A DNA stretch of 64,000 bases from NCBI RefSeq assembly GCF_026341035.1, contig NZ_JAPEOQ010000002.1, forward strand, positions 3,968,001 to 4,032,000, in the 5' to 3' direction. The translations under genes and the position numbers were made by a program. Of this stretch, positions 32,989-41,332 are shown one piece after another; within the stretch, counting starts at the first letter, position 1; the number at the start of each line of letters is the position of its first letter. Below the pieces are notes generated by a model. It worked only from the letters and a program-made list of their open reading frames with translations. It was not told the origin of the DNA and ran no database searches. The DNA comes from Streptomyces sp. NBC_01016. Its GTDB lineage: Bacteria; Actinomycetota; Actinomycetes; Streptomycetales; Streptomycetaceae.

Positions 32989-33714
32989 ATGCAGGAGATG
33001 CAGACGAGAGCTCTCGTTTCAGAATTTCTCGGCACGTTGCTGCTGGTGTTCTTCGCCGTCGGATCAGCGGTCCTGGGAGCCCAGTTCATCGGCACCCTCG
33101 GCATCGCCCTCGCCTTCGGCTTCACCCTGCTCGCCCTGGCCTACGCCCTCGGCCCGATCTCCGGCTGCCACGTCAACCCGGCCGTGACGCTGGGCATGCT
33201 CTGTGCCCGCCGCATCGACGTCGCGACCGCCGTCCGCTACTGGATCGCCCAGTTCGTCGGCGGCATCGTCGGCGCGGCCCTGCTGTTCCTGCTCGCCAAG
33301 CAGGTGCCCGGCCTCAAGACCGACGGGGCCTTCGGCTCCAACGGCTACGGAGACCGCTCCGACGTGCACATCAACATGGGCGGCGCGTTCCTCGCCGAGG
33401 TCGTCCTGACGTTCCTCCTCGTGTTCGTGGTGCTCGCCGTGACCCACCGCGTGGCCGTGGTCGGCTTCGACGGACTGCCCATCGGTATCGCCCTCGCGGT
33501 GATCCACCTGGTCGGCATCCCGCTCACGGGTACGTCCGTCAACCCGGCGCGCAGCCTCGGCCCGGCGATCTTCGCCGGTGGCGACGCGCTCTCCCAGCTC
33601 TGGCTGTTCATCGTGGCGCCCCTGGTCGGCGGCGTGATCGCGGCCCTGGTCCACCAGCTCACCCACCCCACGGGCGAGGAGCGCACCATCGCCGACGAGG
33701 CGTCCGCGGCCTGA
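32989..33714 (+). CDS. aqpZ: Aquaporin Z-like MIP channel
   Basis: 241 residues, six helices plus two half-helices. Both NPA motifs are present (SGCHVNPAVTLG and GTSVNPARSLGPA). An Arg follows the second NPA and a His lies in helix 5 (AVIHLVGIPLTG), as in the narrow selectivity filter of water-specific channels rather than glycerol facilitators. The ATG at 32989 is chosen with GAGG 9 bases upstream; GTG 32980 and ATG 33001 are alternatives. It stands alone, 108 bases after the TetR gene. Confidence 0.9.
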   Translation: MQEMQTRALVSEFLGTLLLVFFAVGSAVLGAQFIGTLGIALAFGFTLLALAYALGPISGCHVNPAVTLGMLCARRIDVATAVRYWIAQFVGGIVGAALLFLLAKQVPGLKTDGAFGSNGYGDRSDVHINMGGAFLAEVVLTFLLVFVVLAVTHRVAVVGFDGLPIGIALAVIHLVGIPLTGTSVNPARSLGPAIFAGGDALSQLWLFIVAPLVGGVIAALVHQLTHPTGEERTIADEASAA

Positions 33715-33809
33715 GCGGATGACGGGCGGCCGGGGAAGCGGGAGCAGGAGCGGCGACCCCGGCCGAAGGGAGCGATCGTGAGCGAGAAGGACCGGCTGCG
33801 AGACGACAC

Positions 33810-34814
33810 ATGACCGGCCTCCTCGACACGCTCCCGCCCGAACTGGAGAAGCGCGTCGGCGACGCGGCTCCCGGCGTGGAACTCGCGGCCTCGCCGATGC
33901 TCGCGACGCTCAGCGACCGCCGCGAGTTCGCGAAGGGCTGGATCTTCGAACGCAAGCTGGACGGCATCCGCGTCCTCGCCGTCCGCGAGAACGGCCGCAC
34001 CACGATCCGCTCCCGCTCGGGCCGCCGCCTCGACGTCACGTACCCCGAGATCGTCGACGCCCTCGACGCACAGGAAGCCGCGGACTTCACCATTGACGGC
34101 GAGATCGTCGCGTACGAGCACGGCCGCACCGACTTCTCCCGCCTCCAGCAGCGCATGGGGCTGACCAGACCCCGGGACGTCGCGGCGAGCAACGTGGCGG
34201 TGAAGTACTACGTCTTCGACCTGCTGCGGATCGACGGCGCGGACGTACGCCGCCTTCCGCTGCGCACCCGCAAGTCCCTGCTGCGGCAGGCACTCACCTT
34301 CACCGACCCCCTCCGCTTCAGCACCCACCGCAACGAGGGCGGCGCCGAACTCCTCGCCGACGCCTGCGAGCGCGGCTGGGAGGGACTCATCGCCAAGCGG
34401 GCCGACAGCACGTACCAGCCGCGCCGCTCCGGCGACTGGCTGAAGCTGAAGTGCGCCCACGGACAGGAGTTCGTGGTCGGCGGCTTCACCGAACCCACCG
34501 GCAGCAGGGAGGGCATCGGCGCGTTGCTGATCGGCTACTACGAGGGCGACCGGCTGCGCTACGCGGGCAAGGTCGGCACCGGCTTCGACCGGCGCACCCT
34601 CCGCGCCCTGCGCGCACAACTCGACGAACTCCAGCAGTCCCGCTCGCCGTTCACCGACCGCGTCGCCGAGCGCACCGCGCACTGGGCGCGGCCACGGCTC
34701 GTCGCGCAGATCGAGTTCTCCGAATGGACCCGCGACGGCATGCTGCGCCACCCCCGCTACCAGGGGCTGCGGGACGACAAGGATCCGACCGACGTCGTCA
34801 GGGAGCACACGTGA
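33810..34814 (+). CDS. ATP-dependent DNA ligase, LigD-ligase-domain type
   Basis: 334 residues. FERKLDGIR is ligase motif I with the AMP-accepting Lys49. Motif III is VAVKYYVFDLLRID, motif IV is WEGLIAKRADSTYQ, and motif V is DWLKLKC. The C-terminal OB domain has VGGFTEPTGSREGIGALLIGYYEG and GKVGTGFD. It corresponds to the ligase module of mycobacterial LigD without polymerase or phosphoesterase modules. Ku and primase genes are not in the window. It probably seals nicks or breaks in non-homologous end joining, supplied in trans with polymerase and Ku. Start ATG 33810. Confidence 0.9.
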   Translation: MTGLLDTLPPELEKRVGDAAPGVELAASPMLATLSDRREFAKGWIFERKLDGIRVLAVRENGRTTIRSRSGRRLDVTYPEIVDALDAQEAADFTIDGEIVAYEHGRTDFSRLQQRMGLTRPRDVAASNVAVKYYVFDLLRIDGADVRRLPLRTRKSLLRQALTFTDPLRFSTHRNEGGAELLADACERGWEGLIAKRADSTYQPRRSGDWLKLKCAHGQEFVVGGFTEPTGSREGIGALLIGYYEGDRLRYAGKVGTGFDRRTLRALRAQLDELQQSRSPFTDRVAERTAHWARPRLVAQIEFSEWTRDGMLRHPRYQGLRDDKDPTDVVREHT

Positions 34815-34876
34815 CCAGGGTCGACGACAAGAAGGTGTGGTGCCTGCGGCGGGCCGTCCGAAGGCAGGGGAGGGGA

Positions 34877-34900
34877 CATAGATACAAGCTTGTATCTATG
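34877..34900. promoter_or_regulatory. 24-bp perfect palindrome, candidate GntR operator
   Basis: Half-site CATAGATACAAG is followed directly by its exact reverse complement, ending 17 bases before the GntR start. The core ATACAAGCTTGTAT matches the general form of FCD-type GntR operators. TAGGGT at 34906-34911 is a possible -10 element that would place the transcript start at or next to the ATG. Confidence 0.8.
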
Positions 34901-34917
34901 CCTGTTAGGGTCCAGGC

Positions 34918-35589
34918 ATGCCCCGGACACAGCCCCAGCAGTCCCCGCCCCAGCACGCGAAACCCGCCTCGGCGGCCACCACGGTCTACGCGGTCACCAA
35001 GGAGCTGATCCTCACCGGCGAGCTCCCCGGCGGCAGCCTCATCAGCGAGGGGGAGATCGCCGAGCGCGTGCAGGTGAGCCGGACTCCCGTACGGGAGGCG
35101 TTCCTGCGGCTCGAGTCCGAGGAGCTGCTGACGCTGCATCCCAAGCGCGGCGCCGTCGTCGTACCCGTCCCGCCGGGGGAAGCGGCGGACGTCCTGGAGA
35201 TGCGGCAGGCCGTCGAGCAGTCCGCCGCCGAACGCATCGCGCGCGTCGGCCTCGCCCCCGAGCACGAACAGCGGCTGCGTGAACTCATCGTCCGCCAGCG
35301 GGAGTTGGCGGCAGAGGGTGACGTACGTGCCTTCGCCGTCGCCGACGAGGCCTTCCACCGCGGTGTCGTGGAGGCCTCGGGGAACGGGATCGCCGCCCGC
35401 TTCTACGAGACCCTCGGCGACCGGCAACGCCGCATGAGCGTCTCCGCGCTCGGCCATCGGCCCGAGCGGCTGCCCGGCCTCGCCGACGAGCACGAGGCGC
35501 TGCTCGACCAACTCGGAGCCCGGGACGGCGCCGCGTTCGCCGAGGCCCTGCGCGCCCACCTGGCCGCCACACACGGCCACCAGCACTGA
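34918..35589 (+). CDS. GntR-family regulator with FCD domain
   Basis: 223 residues. Winged helix at about residues 20-85 with EIAERVQVSRTPVREAFLRLESEELLTLHPKRG in parts, then an FCD domain with EMRQAVEQSAAERIA and VADEAFHRGVVEASGN. No ribosome site precedes the ATG, and a TAGGGT -10 element 7 bases before it suggests a leaderless transcript. The operator palindrome would cover the promoter, so autorepression is likely. The MFS gene follows after 43 bases and is the presumed target. Confidence 0.9.
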   Translation: MPRTQPQQSPPQHAKPASAATTVYAVTKELILTGELPGGSLISEGEIAERVQVSRTPVREAFLRLESEELLTLHPKRGAVVVPVPPGEAADVLEMRQAVEQSAAERIARVGLAPEHEQRLRELIVRQRELAAEGDVRAFAVADEAFHRGVVEASGNGIAARFYETLGDRQRRMSVSALGHRPERLPGLADEHEALLDQLGARDGAAFAEALRAHLAATHGHQH

Positions 35590-35632
35590 ACAAACCCGCA
35601 CCACCCACCCCTGAAAGAGCCCTGCCCTCATC

Positions 35633-36910
35633 ATGCTCGACACGCACACCACCCAGCAGCCGGCCGAACCAGCGGCTGCTCCCGTCCGGTCCGGCCAGTG
35701 GATGACCGTCGCCGCGGCGATGTTCGTCTGCGGCTGGGGCGGCAACCAGTTCACGCCGCTCCTGCTCATGTACCGCGAACTGGGCGGCTATTCGACACTC
35801 AGCGTCGACGCCTTCCTCGGCGCCTACGTCGTCGGACTCGTCCCCGGCCTGCTGCTCGCCGGGCCGATATCCGACCGGCGCGGCCGGCGCCCGGTGATGA
35901 TCGCCGGAACCCTCGCCTCCATCCTCGCGAGCCTCGTCCTGTGCTTCGGCGAACACAGCGCCTGGCCCATCTACGTAGGCCGTCTGATGACCGGCGTCGC
36001 CGTCGGCATCGCCATGGCAGTCGGCAGCAGCTGGGTCAAGGAACTGTCGACCGGGGCGGACACCGGGGCCGCCGCGCGCCGCGCCTCCCTGTGCCAGACG
36101 GCCGGCTTCGCCCTCGGCGCGGGCGTCGCCGGCGCTCTGGCCCAGTGGGGCCCCTGGCCGATGGTGATGCCGTACGTCGTCCACATCGCGCTCACCGCCG
36201 CGGTCCCGGTGCTCCTGCTGCGCATCCCGGAGACGCGGACCGCGGTGCGCGGCGCGGCGGGCTCGCTCCGCGCGCTGCTCGGTGACCTCGCCGCCGACCT
36301 GCGCATCCCCGCCCCCGCCCGCCGCCGCTTCCGCTGGGTGGTGCTCCCGATGGCACCGTGGGTGTTCGGCGCGGCGGGACTGGCGTACGCCGTCATGCCC
36401 CAGCTCGTCGACAACCGTGTCGGGCACTGGGGCCTCGCCTACGCGACCGCGCTCACGGTCCTGACCCTGGGCACCGGCGCCGCCGTGCAGCCACTGGCCA
36501 AGAAGCTCGACAGCCAAAAGGGCCCGCGCGGCGGACGGGCGCCGGTCGCGGCCATGTCCGTCATGCTGCTCGGCACCGTGCTGTGCGCCGTCAACTCCGC
36601 CGTGCTGTCACCGTGGCTGGCGGCGGCCGCAGCCGTCGCGCTCGGCGCCGGATACGGCATCGCCGTCGTCTCCGGGCTCCTGGAGATCCAGCGGATGGCG
36701 GGGCCCGACGACCTCGCGGGCCTGACCGGCATCTACTACACCCTCGCCTACTCCGGGTTCCTGCTGCCCACTGTCCTCGCGACGCTGTCGGCGTGGCTGC
36801 CCTACTCGGTGATGCTCGGCGCAATCGCCGTCGTCGCCCTCGCCTGTCTCGTGCTGGTCACCGTCGGCGGGCGTGCCACCCGGGAGGTCAGCGGCCCGGC
36901 TCGTACGTGA
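35633..36910 (+). CDS. MFS transporter under GntR control
   Basis: 425 residues, 12 helices. AAMFVCGWGGNQFTPLLLMYREL is helix 1, GPISDRRGRRPVMIAG is motif A, and VGRLMTGVAVGIAMAVGSSW is the helix 4 region. It resembles the drug:H+ antiporter and metabolite branches, so direction and substrate cannot be told. It is likely cotranscribed with the GntR gene. Its 3' end overlaps the convergent AsnC-type gene by 23 bases. Confidence 0.85.
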   Translation: MLDTHTTQQPAEPAAAPVRSGQWMTVAAAMFVCGWGGNQFTPLLLMYRELGGYSTLSVDAFLGAYVVGLVPGLLLAGPISDRRGRRPVMIAGTLASILASLVLCFGEHSAWPIYVGRLMTGVAVGIAMAVGSSWVKELSTGADTGAAARRASLCQTAGFALGAGVAGALAQWGPWPMVMPYVVHIALTAAVPVLLLRIPETRTAVRGAAGSLRALLGDLAADLRIPAPARRRFRWVVLPMAPWVFGAAGLAYAVMPQLVDNRVGHWGLAYATALTVLTLGTGAAVQPLAKKLDSQKGPRGGRAPVAAMSVMLLGTVLCAVNSAVLSPWLAAAAAVALGAGYGIAVVSGLLEIQRMAGPDDLAGLTGIYYTLAYSGFLLPTVLATLSAWLPYSVMLGAIAVVALACLVLVTVGGRATREVSGPART

Positions 36911-37871
36911 GCTGCTTGACCTGTCGCACGAAGAGGGCGCTCTCCACGGACTGCACGCCGGAGAGCGCCCCGATGCCCTCGCTCACGTACGTGTACAGCT
37001 CGCGGGTGTCGCGGTGCACGGTCGCGGCGAACACCCCGGCCACCCCGGTCACCGCCGCGGCGAACCGGACCTCCGGGTGCGCCGCGAGGGACTCGCCCAC
37101 GGAGGCCAGCGCGGACGGGGCGACGGTCAGCCACAGCGCCGCCATGACGGAGCGGCCGAGCAGTTCGTGGGTGTGCTGTACGTCGAAGTAGAGGACGCCG
37201 CTCGAGCGCAGCCGGTCCAGGCGGCGCTTGACGACCGACTCCGACTGGCCGGTGGCCGCCTGGAGTTCGGTGAGCGCCACCCGGCCGTCCCGGCGGAGCA
37301 GGGCCAGGAGGGTCTCGTCGACCTCGTCGGGCACCGGGGTCGGAGCGGACGGTTCGGCGGACGGCGCCCGCAGCGCCGCCTCCTGCTCCGCGTCGAGCGC
37401 GTTGATCTTGTTGAGCCAGCCGACCGGGCCGCCGTAGAAGGGGTGCAGAACGCACTGCGCGGTCGCCGACGTGACGAGCGGCGTGCGCTGGAGACGGGCC
37501 AGGAGCAGCTCGTCCTCCTGCCCGCCGCGCGGCCTGATCGAGCACAGCACTTCCGTGCCCCCGGAGAGCAGACCCACGTACGACGTGTCGGGGCGCCGCG
37601 CGAGGGCGCCCGCCAACTGCTCCGCCCCGTCCGGCGCACAGCGCAGCCGGACCAGCCAGCTGCTGCGCCCGAGCAGCGCCTCGTCGGTGACGCCGAGGAC
37701 CCGCAGGCCCACGCTCCCGCGCAGCCGCCGGAACCGGCGGGCGACGGTCTGGTCCGAGACACCGAGGACGGCCGCGATCCGGCTGAACGGGGCCCGCCCG
37801 TCGAGCTGCAGGGCCTGCAGCAACTGCAGGTCGAGTGCGTCGAGCACGTGCGGCTCCGGGGGCGTGGTCAT
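36888..37871 (-). CDS. Double-module Lrp/AsnC-family regulator
   Basis: 327 residues, twice the length of a classical Lrp. The first AsnC HTH is LDLQLLQALQLDGRAPFSRIAAVLGVSDQTVARR in parts. The second is DETLLALLRRDGRVALTELQAATGQSESVVKRR in parts, near residue 180. Lrp/AsnC ligand-binding segments occur after each. Such fused regulators usually bind asymmetric sites and respond to amino acids. The ATG at 37871 has no clear ribosome site; an upstream extension would add a proline-rich leader. No divergent partner is obvious, since the next gene upstream reads the same way and a strong terminator lies between. Confidence 0.87.
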   Translation of the reverse strand: MTTPPEPHVLDALDLQLLQALQLDGRAPFSRIAAVLGVSDQTVARRFRRLRGSVGLRVLGVTDEALLGRSSWLVRLRCAPDGAEQLAGALARRPDTSYVGLLSGGTEVLCSIRPRGGQEDELLLARLQRTPLVTSATAQCVLHPFYGGPVGWLNKINALDAEQEAALRAPSAEPSAPTPVPDEVDETLLALLRRDGRVALTELQAATGQSESVVKRRLDRLRSSGVLYFDVQHTHELLGRSVMAALWLTVAPSALASVGESLAAHPEVRFAAAVTGVAGVFAATVHRDTRELYTYVSEGIGALSGVQSVESALFVRQVKQLTYEPGR

Positions 37872-37935
37872 GACTGATGGGCGTACGCGTGATCGTAAAG
37901 GAGTTGGAGTTGCGGCGGGCGGCGGCACCCTGCGA

Positions 37936-37984
37936 AAACGGACGAGCCCGGGACCGTGTCACGCGGTCCCGGGCTCGTCCGTTT
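37936..37984 (-). terminator. Strong terminator after the MFS fusion gene
   Basis: Arms of 21 bases (37936-37956 and 37964-37984) pair perfectly around a 7-base loop, beginning AAACGG and ending CCGTTT. It begins 4 bases beyond the stop of the minus-strand fusion gene and insulates the AsnC gene. Confidence 0.9.
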
Positions 37985-37988
37985 CCCC

Positions 37989-40331
37989 TCAGCCGTGCGG
38001 GTGCGCCAGGTCCAGGTCGAGTGCCTCCACCGCGCGGCCGTTCACGGACACCGCCCGGGTCGAGGCCGGGTACCCGCTGGCGACCAGCGAGTACTCACCC
38101 GCGTCCAGATCGCCGAAGGCGTACGCGCCGTCGGAGCCGGTGGTCGAGGTGCCCACCACGTTCCCGGCCGCGTCCAGCAGCGTCACGCGTGCGTCCGACA
38201 GCGGGCGGAGCTCCGCCTTCGTACGGATCCGACCCTCCAGGCGGACGCCCGGCCGGAGCGCGATGTCCGGCTGGACGGTGGCGGACTTGGCGGCCTGCGC
38301 CGCGACGGCGGTCGGCCGGAATCCTTCGGCCGTCACGGAGATCGTGATCTCGCCCTCGGCGATGTCCCCGAAGACGTAGCTCCCCGACGCGTCGGTCATG
38401 CCGGTCGCCAGGACGTCGCCGCGGGCGTCCGTCACGGTGACGACGGCATGCGCGAGGGGGAGCCCGTCGTCCGCGCCGACGACCTTTCCGGTCATGCTGC
38501 CCGCGCCGGACAGCAGGATGTCGTGCTCCGTCGGACGGTCGGCCAGGACGAGGTTCGTCGCGTGCGGGTGGTGGCCGTCCGCCGTCGTGATCAGCACATG
38601 GGCGCCGGGCCCGGGAACCGGCAGGCGGTAGTGCCCGTCGGCCCCGGCGACGGCGCGCGCGAGCTGCCGGCCCGTGGGCGAGATGAGGGTGAGCACGGCA
38701 CCCGCCAGGCCCGCGCCCGCCGCGTCGCGCACGGTGCCGGACAGAGCGGGCTCGGTGGCGTCCACCGCTTCGACCGGCTCAGGTGCAGGTGCGGTCCGAG
38801 GCGCCGACTTGGGCCGTCGCAGCAGCACCGCACCGACCAGCGCCGCGAGCACGGCCAGCGAACCGGCCACGATCAGGCACAGCTGCATCCCGTCGAGGAA
38901 CGACTCGGACAGCGCACCGAGCGCCCGCCCACGGTCCGCCCCGAGATCCAGCTGGGCGACCGCCCCGAGCCCCTGCGCCTCGGCCGCACCGACGACCCGC
39001 TCCGCCGCGGACCCGGTGACCCCGGCATCGGCCAGGTGCTCGCCCAGCGACCCGGTGGACTTCGACGTGAGCAGCGCGCCGAGGATCGCCGGACCGAGCG
39101 CGCCGCCCACCTGCCGCAGCGCGTTGTTCCCGGCGGCGGCCATGCCCGCCAGGTGATGCGGCACGGAGGACACGGCGGTCGCCGTCATGGGCGTGACGAC
39201 GAGACCCATCCCGAGCCCGAGCAGGGCAAGACGCCAGGCCATCGGGCCGAACGAGGTGTCGGCGGTGAGCGACGTAAGGGAGAACAGCGCACCAGCCGCG
39301 CACAGCAGACCGACGCTGATCAGCACGCGCGGCGAGATCCGGTGCATCACACGCCCGGCCACCGGACCGACGAAGAAGCACACCCCGGTCACCATCAGCA
39401 GCCGGTACCCGGCGTCGAGGGTGTCGAGCTGCTGCACCATCCCGAAGTAGAGGCTGAGCACGAAGAAGAACCCGATGAGCCCCATGAAGGTGATCATCGC
39501 GATCAGGCTCGTCGCGCTGAATCCCGCGCTGCGGAAGAGCCCCAGGTCGAGCATCGGACTGGCGCTGCGCCGCTCGAAGACGACGAAGGCGATCAGGCCG
39601 ACCACGGCGAGCCCCAGCGCCACCAGCACGCGGGTGTCCGTGAAGGAGCCGGCGCCACCCTCGATCACCCCGTACACGAGCGCCGTGATGGCGACGGTGG
39701 CGGTGATCTGCCCCGGCCAGTCGAGCGCTCGGGCATGTGGGGCGCGGGACTCCGTCACAAGCCGGGCGGCGACCGCCATGGCCAGCAGCGCCACGGGTAT
39801 GGACGGCAGATAGATCCAGCGCCACTCCTGGTGGGCCAGGATCACGCCCGAGATGAGCGGGCCGACGGCCAGCGCCGCCATCAGGGACGACGCCCACAGG
39901 CCGACGAACTTGCCGCGCTCACGCGGATCGGGCACGGCCTGGCTGATCATCGCCAGCGTCGTCGGCAGCAGAGCCGCCGCGCCGATCCCGGCCAGCGCCT
40001 GACCGACCCACACCACCTCGACCGACTGCGCGCACAGCGCCGTCGCGGCGCCGATGGCGGTGAACGCCAGGCCCGCCTGGAACACCTTCTTGCGCCCGTG
40101 CACATCGCCGAACACGCCCGCCGTCAGGATGAGCGCCGCCATCGGCAGGACGAACGCGTCCGACACCCACGACAGCTCCGAGGTGGACGCGCCCAGCGCG
40201 CGCTGGATCGCCGGGAGACTCACCGACACGGAGGTCACCGGCAGATAGGCGACGAACACCCCGACACAGGCCATGACGAGGGTGACGGCCCGCCGCTCCT
40301 GTGTTCCGTTCGCCGTTGTCGCCACGTTCAC
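37989..40331 (-). CDS. MFS drug-efflux transporter (DHA2) fused to three carboxypeptidase-regulatory-like domains
   Basis: 780 residues, against about 500 for the family. The first part has 14 helices with LPVTSVSVSLPAIQRALG, GRKKVFQAG, GQALAGIGAAALLPTTLAMI and GPLISGVILAHQEWRWIYL, typical of EmrB/QacA pumps. A final helix (about residue 500) is followed by three beta-sandwich repeats (about 535-610, 610-695, 695-775). Each has the pattern GxVxxxxGxPLxxAxVTLxD then GxxGxYxFxDLxxGxYxLxVxxxGY, like carboxypeptidase regulatory or Ig-like repeats. They may sit outside the membrane and bind cell wall or substrate. GTG 40331 with GGAGAGGG upstream is the start; a longer frame into the 40598 region is noncoding. 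Confidence 0.87.
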   Translation of the reverse strand: MNVATTANGTQERRAVTLVMACVGVFVAYLPVTSVSVSLPAIQRALGASTSELSWVSDAFVLPMAALILTAGVFGDVHGRKKVFQAGLAFTAIGAATALCAQSVEVVWVGQALAGIGAAALLPTTLAMISQAVPDPRERGKFVGLWASSLMAALAVGPLISGVILAHQEWRWIYLPSIPVALLAMAVAARLVTESRAPHARALDWPGQITATVAITALVYGVIEGGAGSFTDTRVLVALGLAVVGLIAFVVFERRSASPMLDLGLFRSAGFSATSLIAMITFMGLIGFFFVLSLYFGMVQQLDTLDAGYRLLMVTGVCFFVGPVAGRVMHRISPRVLISVGLLCAAGALFSLTSLTADTSFGPMAWRLALLGLGMGLVVTPMTATAVSSVPHHLAGMAAAGNNALRQVGGALGPAILGALLTSKSTGSLGEHLADAGVTGSAAERVVGAAEAQGLGAVAQLDLGADRGRALGALSESFLDGMQLCLIVAGSLAVLAALVGAVLLRRPKSAPRTAPAPEPVEAVDATEPALSGTVRDAAGAGLAGAVLTLISPTGRQLARAVAGADGHYRLPVPGPGAHVLITTADGHHPHATNLVLADRPTEHDILLSGAGSMTGKVVGADDGLPLAHAVVTVTDARGDVLATGMTDASGSYVFGDIAEGEITISVTAEGFRPTAVAAQAAKSATVQPDIALRPGVRLEGRIRTKAELRPLSDARVTLLDAAGNVVGTSTTGSDGAYAFGDLDAGEYSLVASGYPASTRAVSVNGRAVEALDLDLAHPHG

Positions 40332-40545
40332 GAAGACCCTCTCCTGCGGCGCAGTGCGCCGCGCTCGACTTTCCGACCTGGTGAACCCTCCGTCCTCGGG
40401 CGGCATCGGGGCCAGCCAGGGTCGCCGAACCCCGGAAAACCGATGCCGGGGTGCCCGGATCCACGGATTTCCGACAAGCCGCAGGCCATGCGTGCGCACC
40501 TCTTCTGGACACACGAACTTCACGCGAACCTTCGGACACACGAAA

Positions 40546-40573
40546 GGCCCCCGGCGACAGGTCGCCAGGGGCC
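40546..40573 (-). terminator. Terminator hairpin after the GntR gene
   Basis: GGCCCC-C-GGCGAC pairs with GTCGCC-A-GGGGCC across one C-A mismatch, 25 bases beyond the stop of the minus-strand GntR gene. The rest of the 266-base gap 40332-40597 holds only the fusion-gene promoter region, where no clear -35/-10 pair was found. Confidence 0.65.
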
Positions 40574-40597
40574 GTGGACGCTCGTGCGCGCGGCGGG

Positions 40598-41296
40598 TCA
40601 GCCCGCCACCGCGTCCGGTTCGGCCGCCACCTGCGCGGCCTCGCCCGTGAGCCGGGTGACCGCGTCCTGCATGTGCGCGTCGAGGAGCATGAGGAGGCGG
40701 TCCTCGTCCTCGTCGCGCATCGCCTCGATCAGCTCCGCGTGCTCCTCGACCAGCGCGTCCGGATCGGGGTGGTCGTCGGTGAGGACCGACAGGCACATCC
40801 GCGTCTCCACGAACAGGGTCTGCGCGATGCGCTGCAGGCGCGGGCTGCCGGACTCCTCGACGAGCACCTGGTGGAAGTCCATGTCGGCGGCGCTCAGCGC
40901 CGCCTCGTTGCCGCGCCGCGCCGCCGACTCCATCCTGCGGTGCACCTTCTCCAGATGGTTCGCGGTGGTCTGCGGGTCCTGCTGCAGCACGAGCCGGCAG
41001 GCCGCGGACTCCATGGCGGTGCGCGCCAGATAGATGTCGCGCACGTCGTCCTCGTCGAGGCGGGTCACGAAGACGCCGCGATGCGGTGCACTGACGGCGA
41101 TGCCCTGCTGCACGAGGCGTTGCAGTGCCTCGCGCAGCGGACCCCGGCTCACGCCGAGCTGGCCCGCCAGCTCGGCCTCGCCGAGCTGGGTGCCCGGCGC
41201 CAGGGTGCCGTCCATGATCGCTTCGGTGAGCCGGGCGGCGATGACGGTCGCCGCGGGTTCACGCTTGACCGGTCGCAGCGTTTTCGCAGTGGCCAT
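40598..41296 (-). CDS. GntR-family (FCD) regulator, candidate master of the TTGTTGACA regulon
   Basis: 232 residues. The N-terminal winged helix has ELAGQLGVSRGPLREALQRLVQQGIAVSAPHRGVFV in parts. The FCD effector domain has DIYLARTAMESAACRLVL, ADMDFHQVLVEESGS and EEHAELIEAM, including the usual Asp and His metal ligands. It lies 36 bases after the one-cysteine racemase-family gene and probably shares its transcript, whose promoter carries a TGTAGATTGTTGACA box. Two more copies of that box lie before the dehydrogenase/amidase operon and the aminotransferase gene, so it is the natural candidate to control all three. The ligand is probably a carboxylate intermediate of that pathway. Confidence 0.88.
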   Translation of the reverse strand: MATAKTLRPVKREPAATVIAARLTEAIMDGTLAPGTQLGEAELAGQLGVSRGPLREALQRLVQQGIAVSAPHRGVFVTRLDEDDVRDIYLARTAMESAACRLVLQQDPQTTANHLEKVHRRMESAARRGNEAALSAADMDFHQVLVEESGSPRLQRIAQTLFVETRMCLSVLTDDHPDPDALVEEHAELIEAMRDEDEDRLLMLLDAHMQDAVTRLTGEAAQVAAEPDAVAG

Positions 41297-41332
41297 ATTA
41301 AGTTCGGTCCTCTGATCAGCGCGGCCGCCGCC

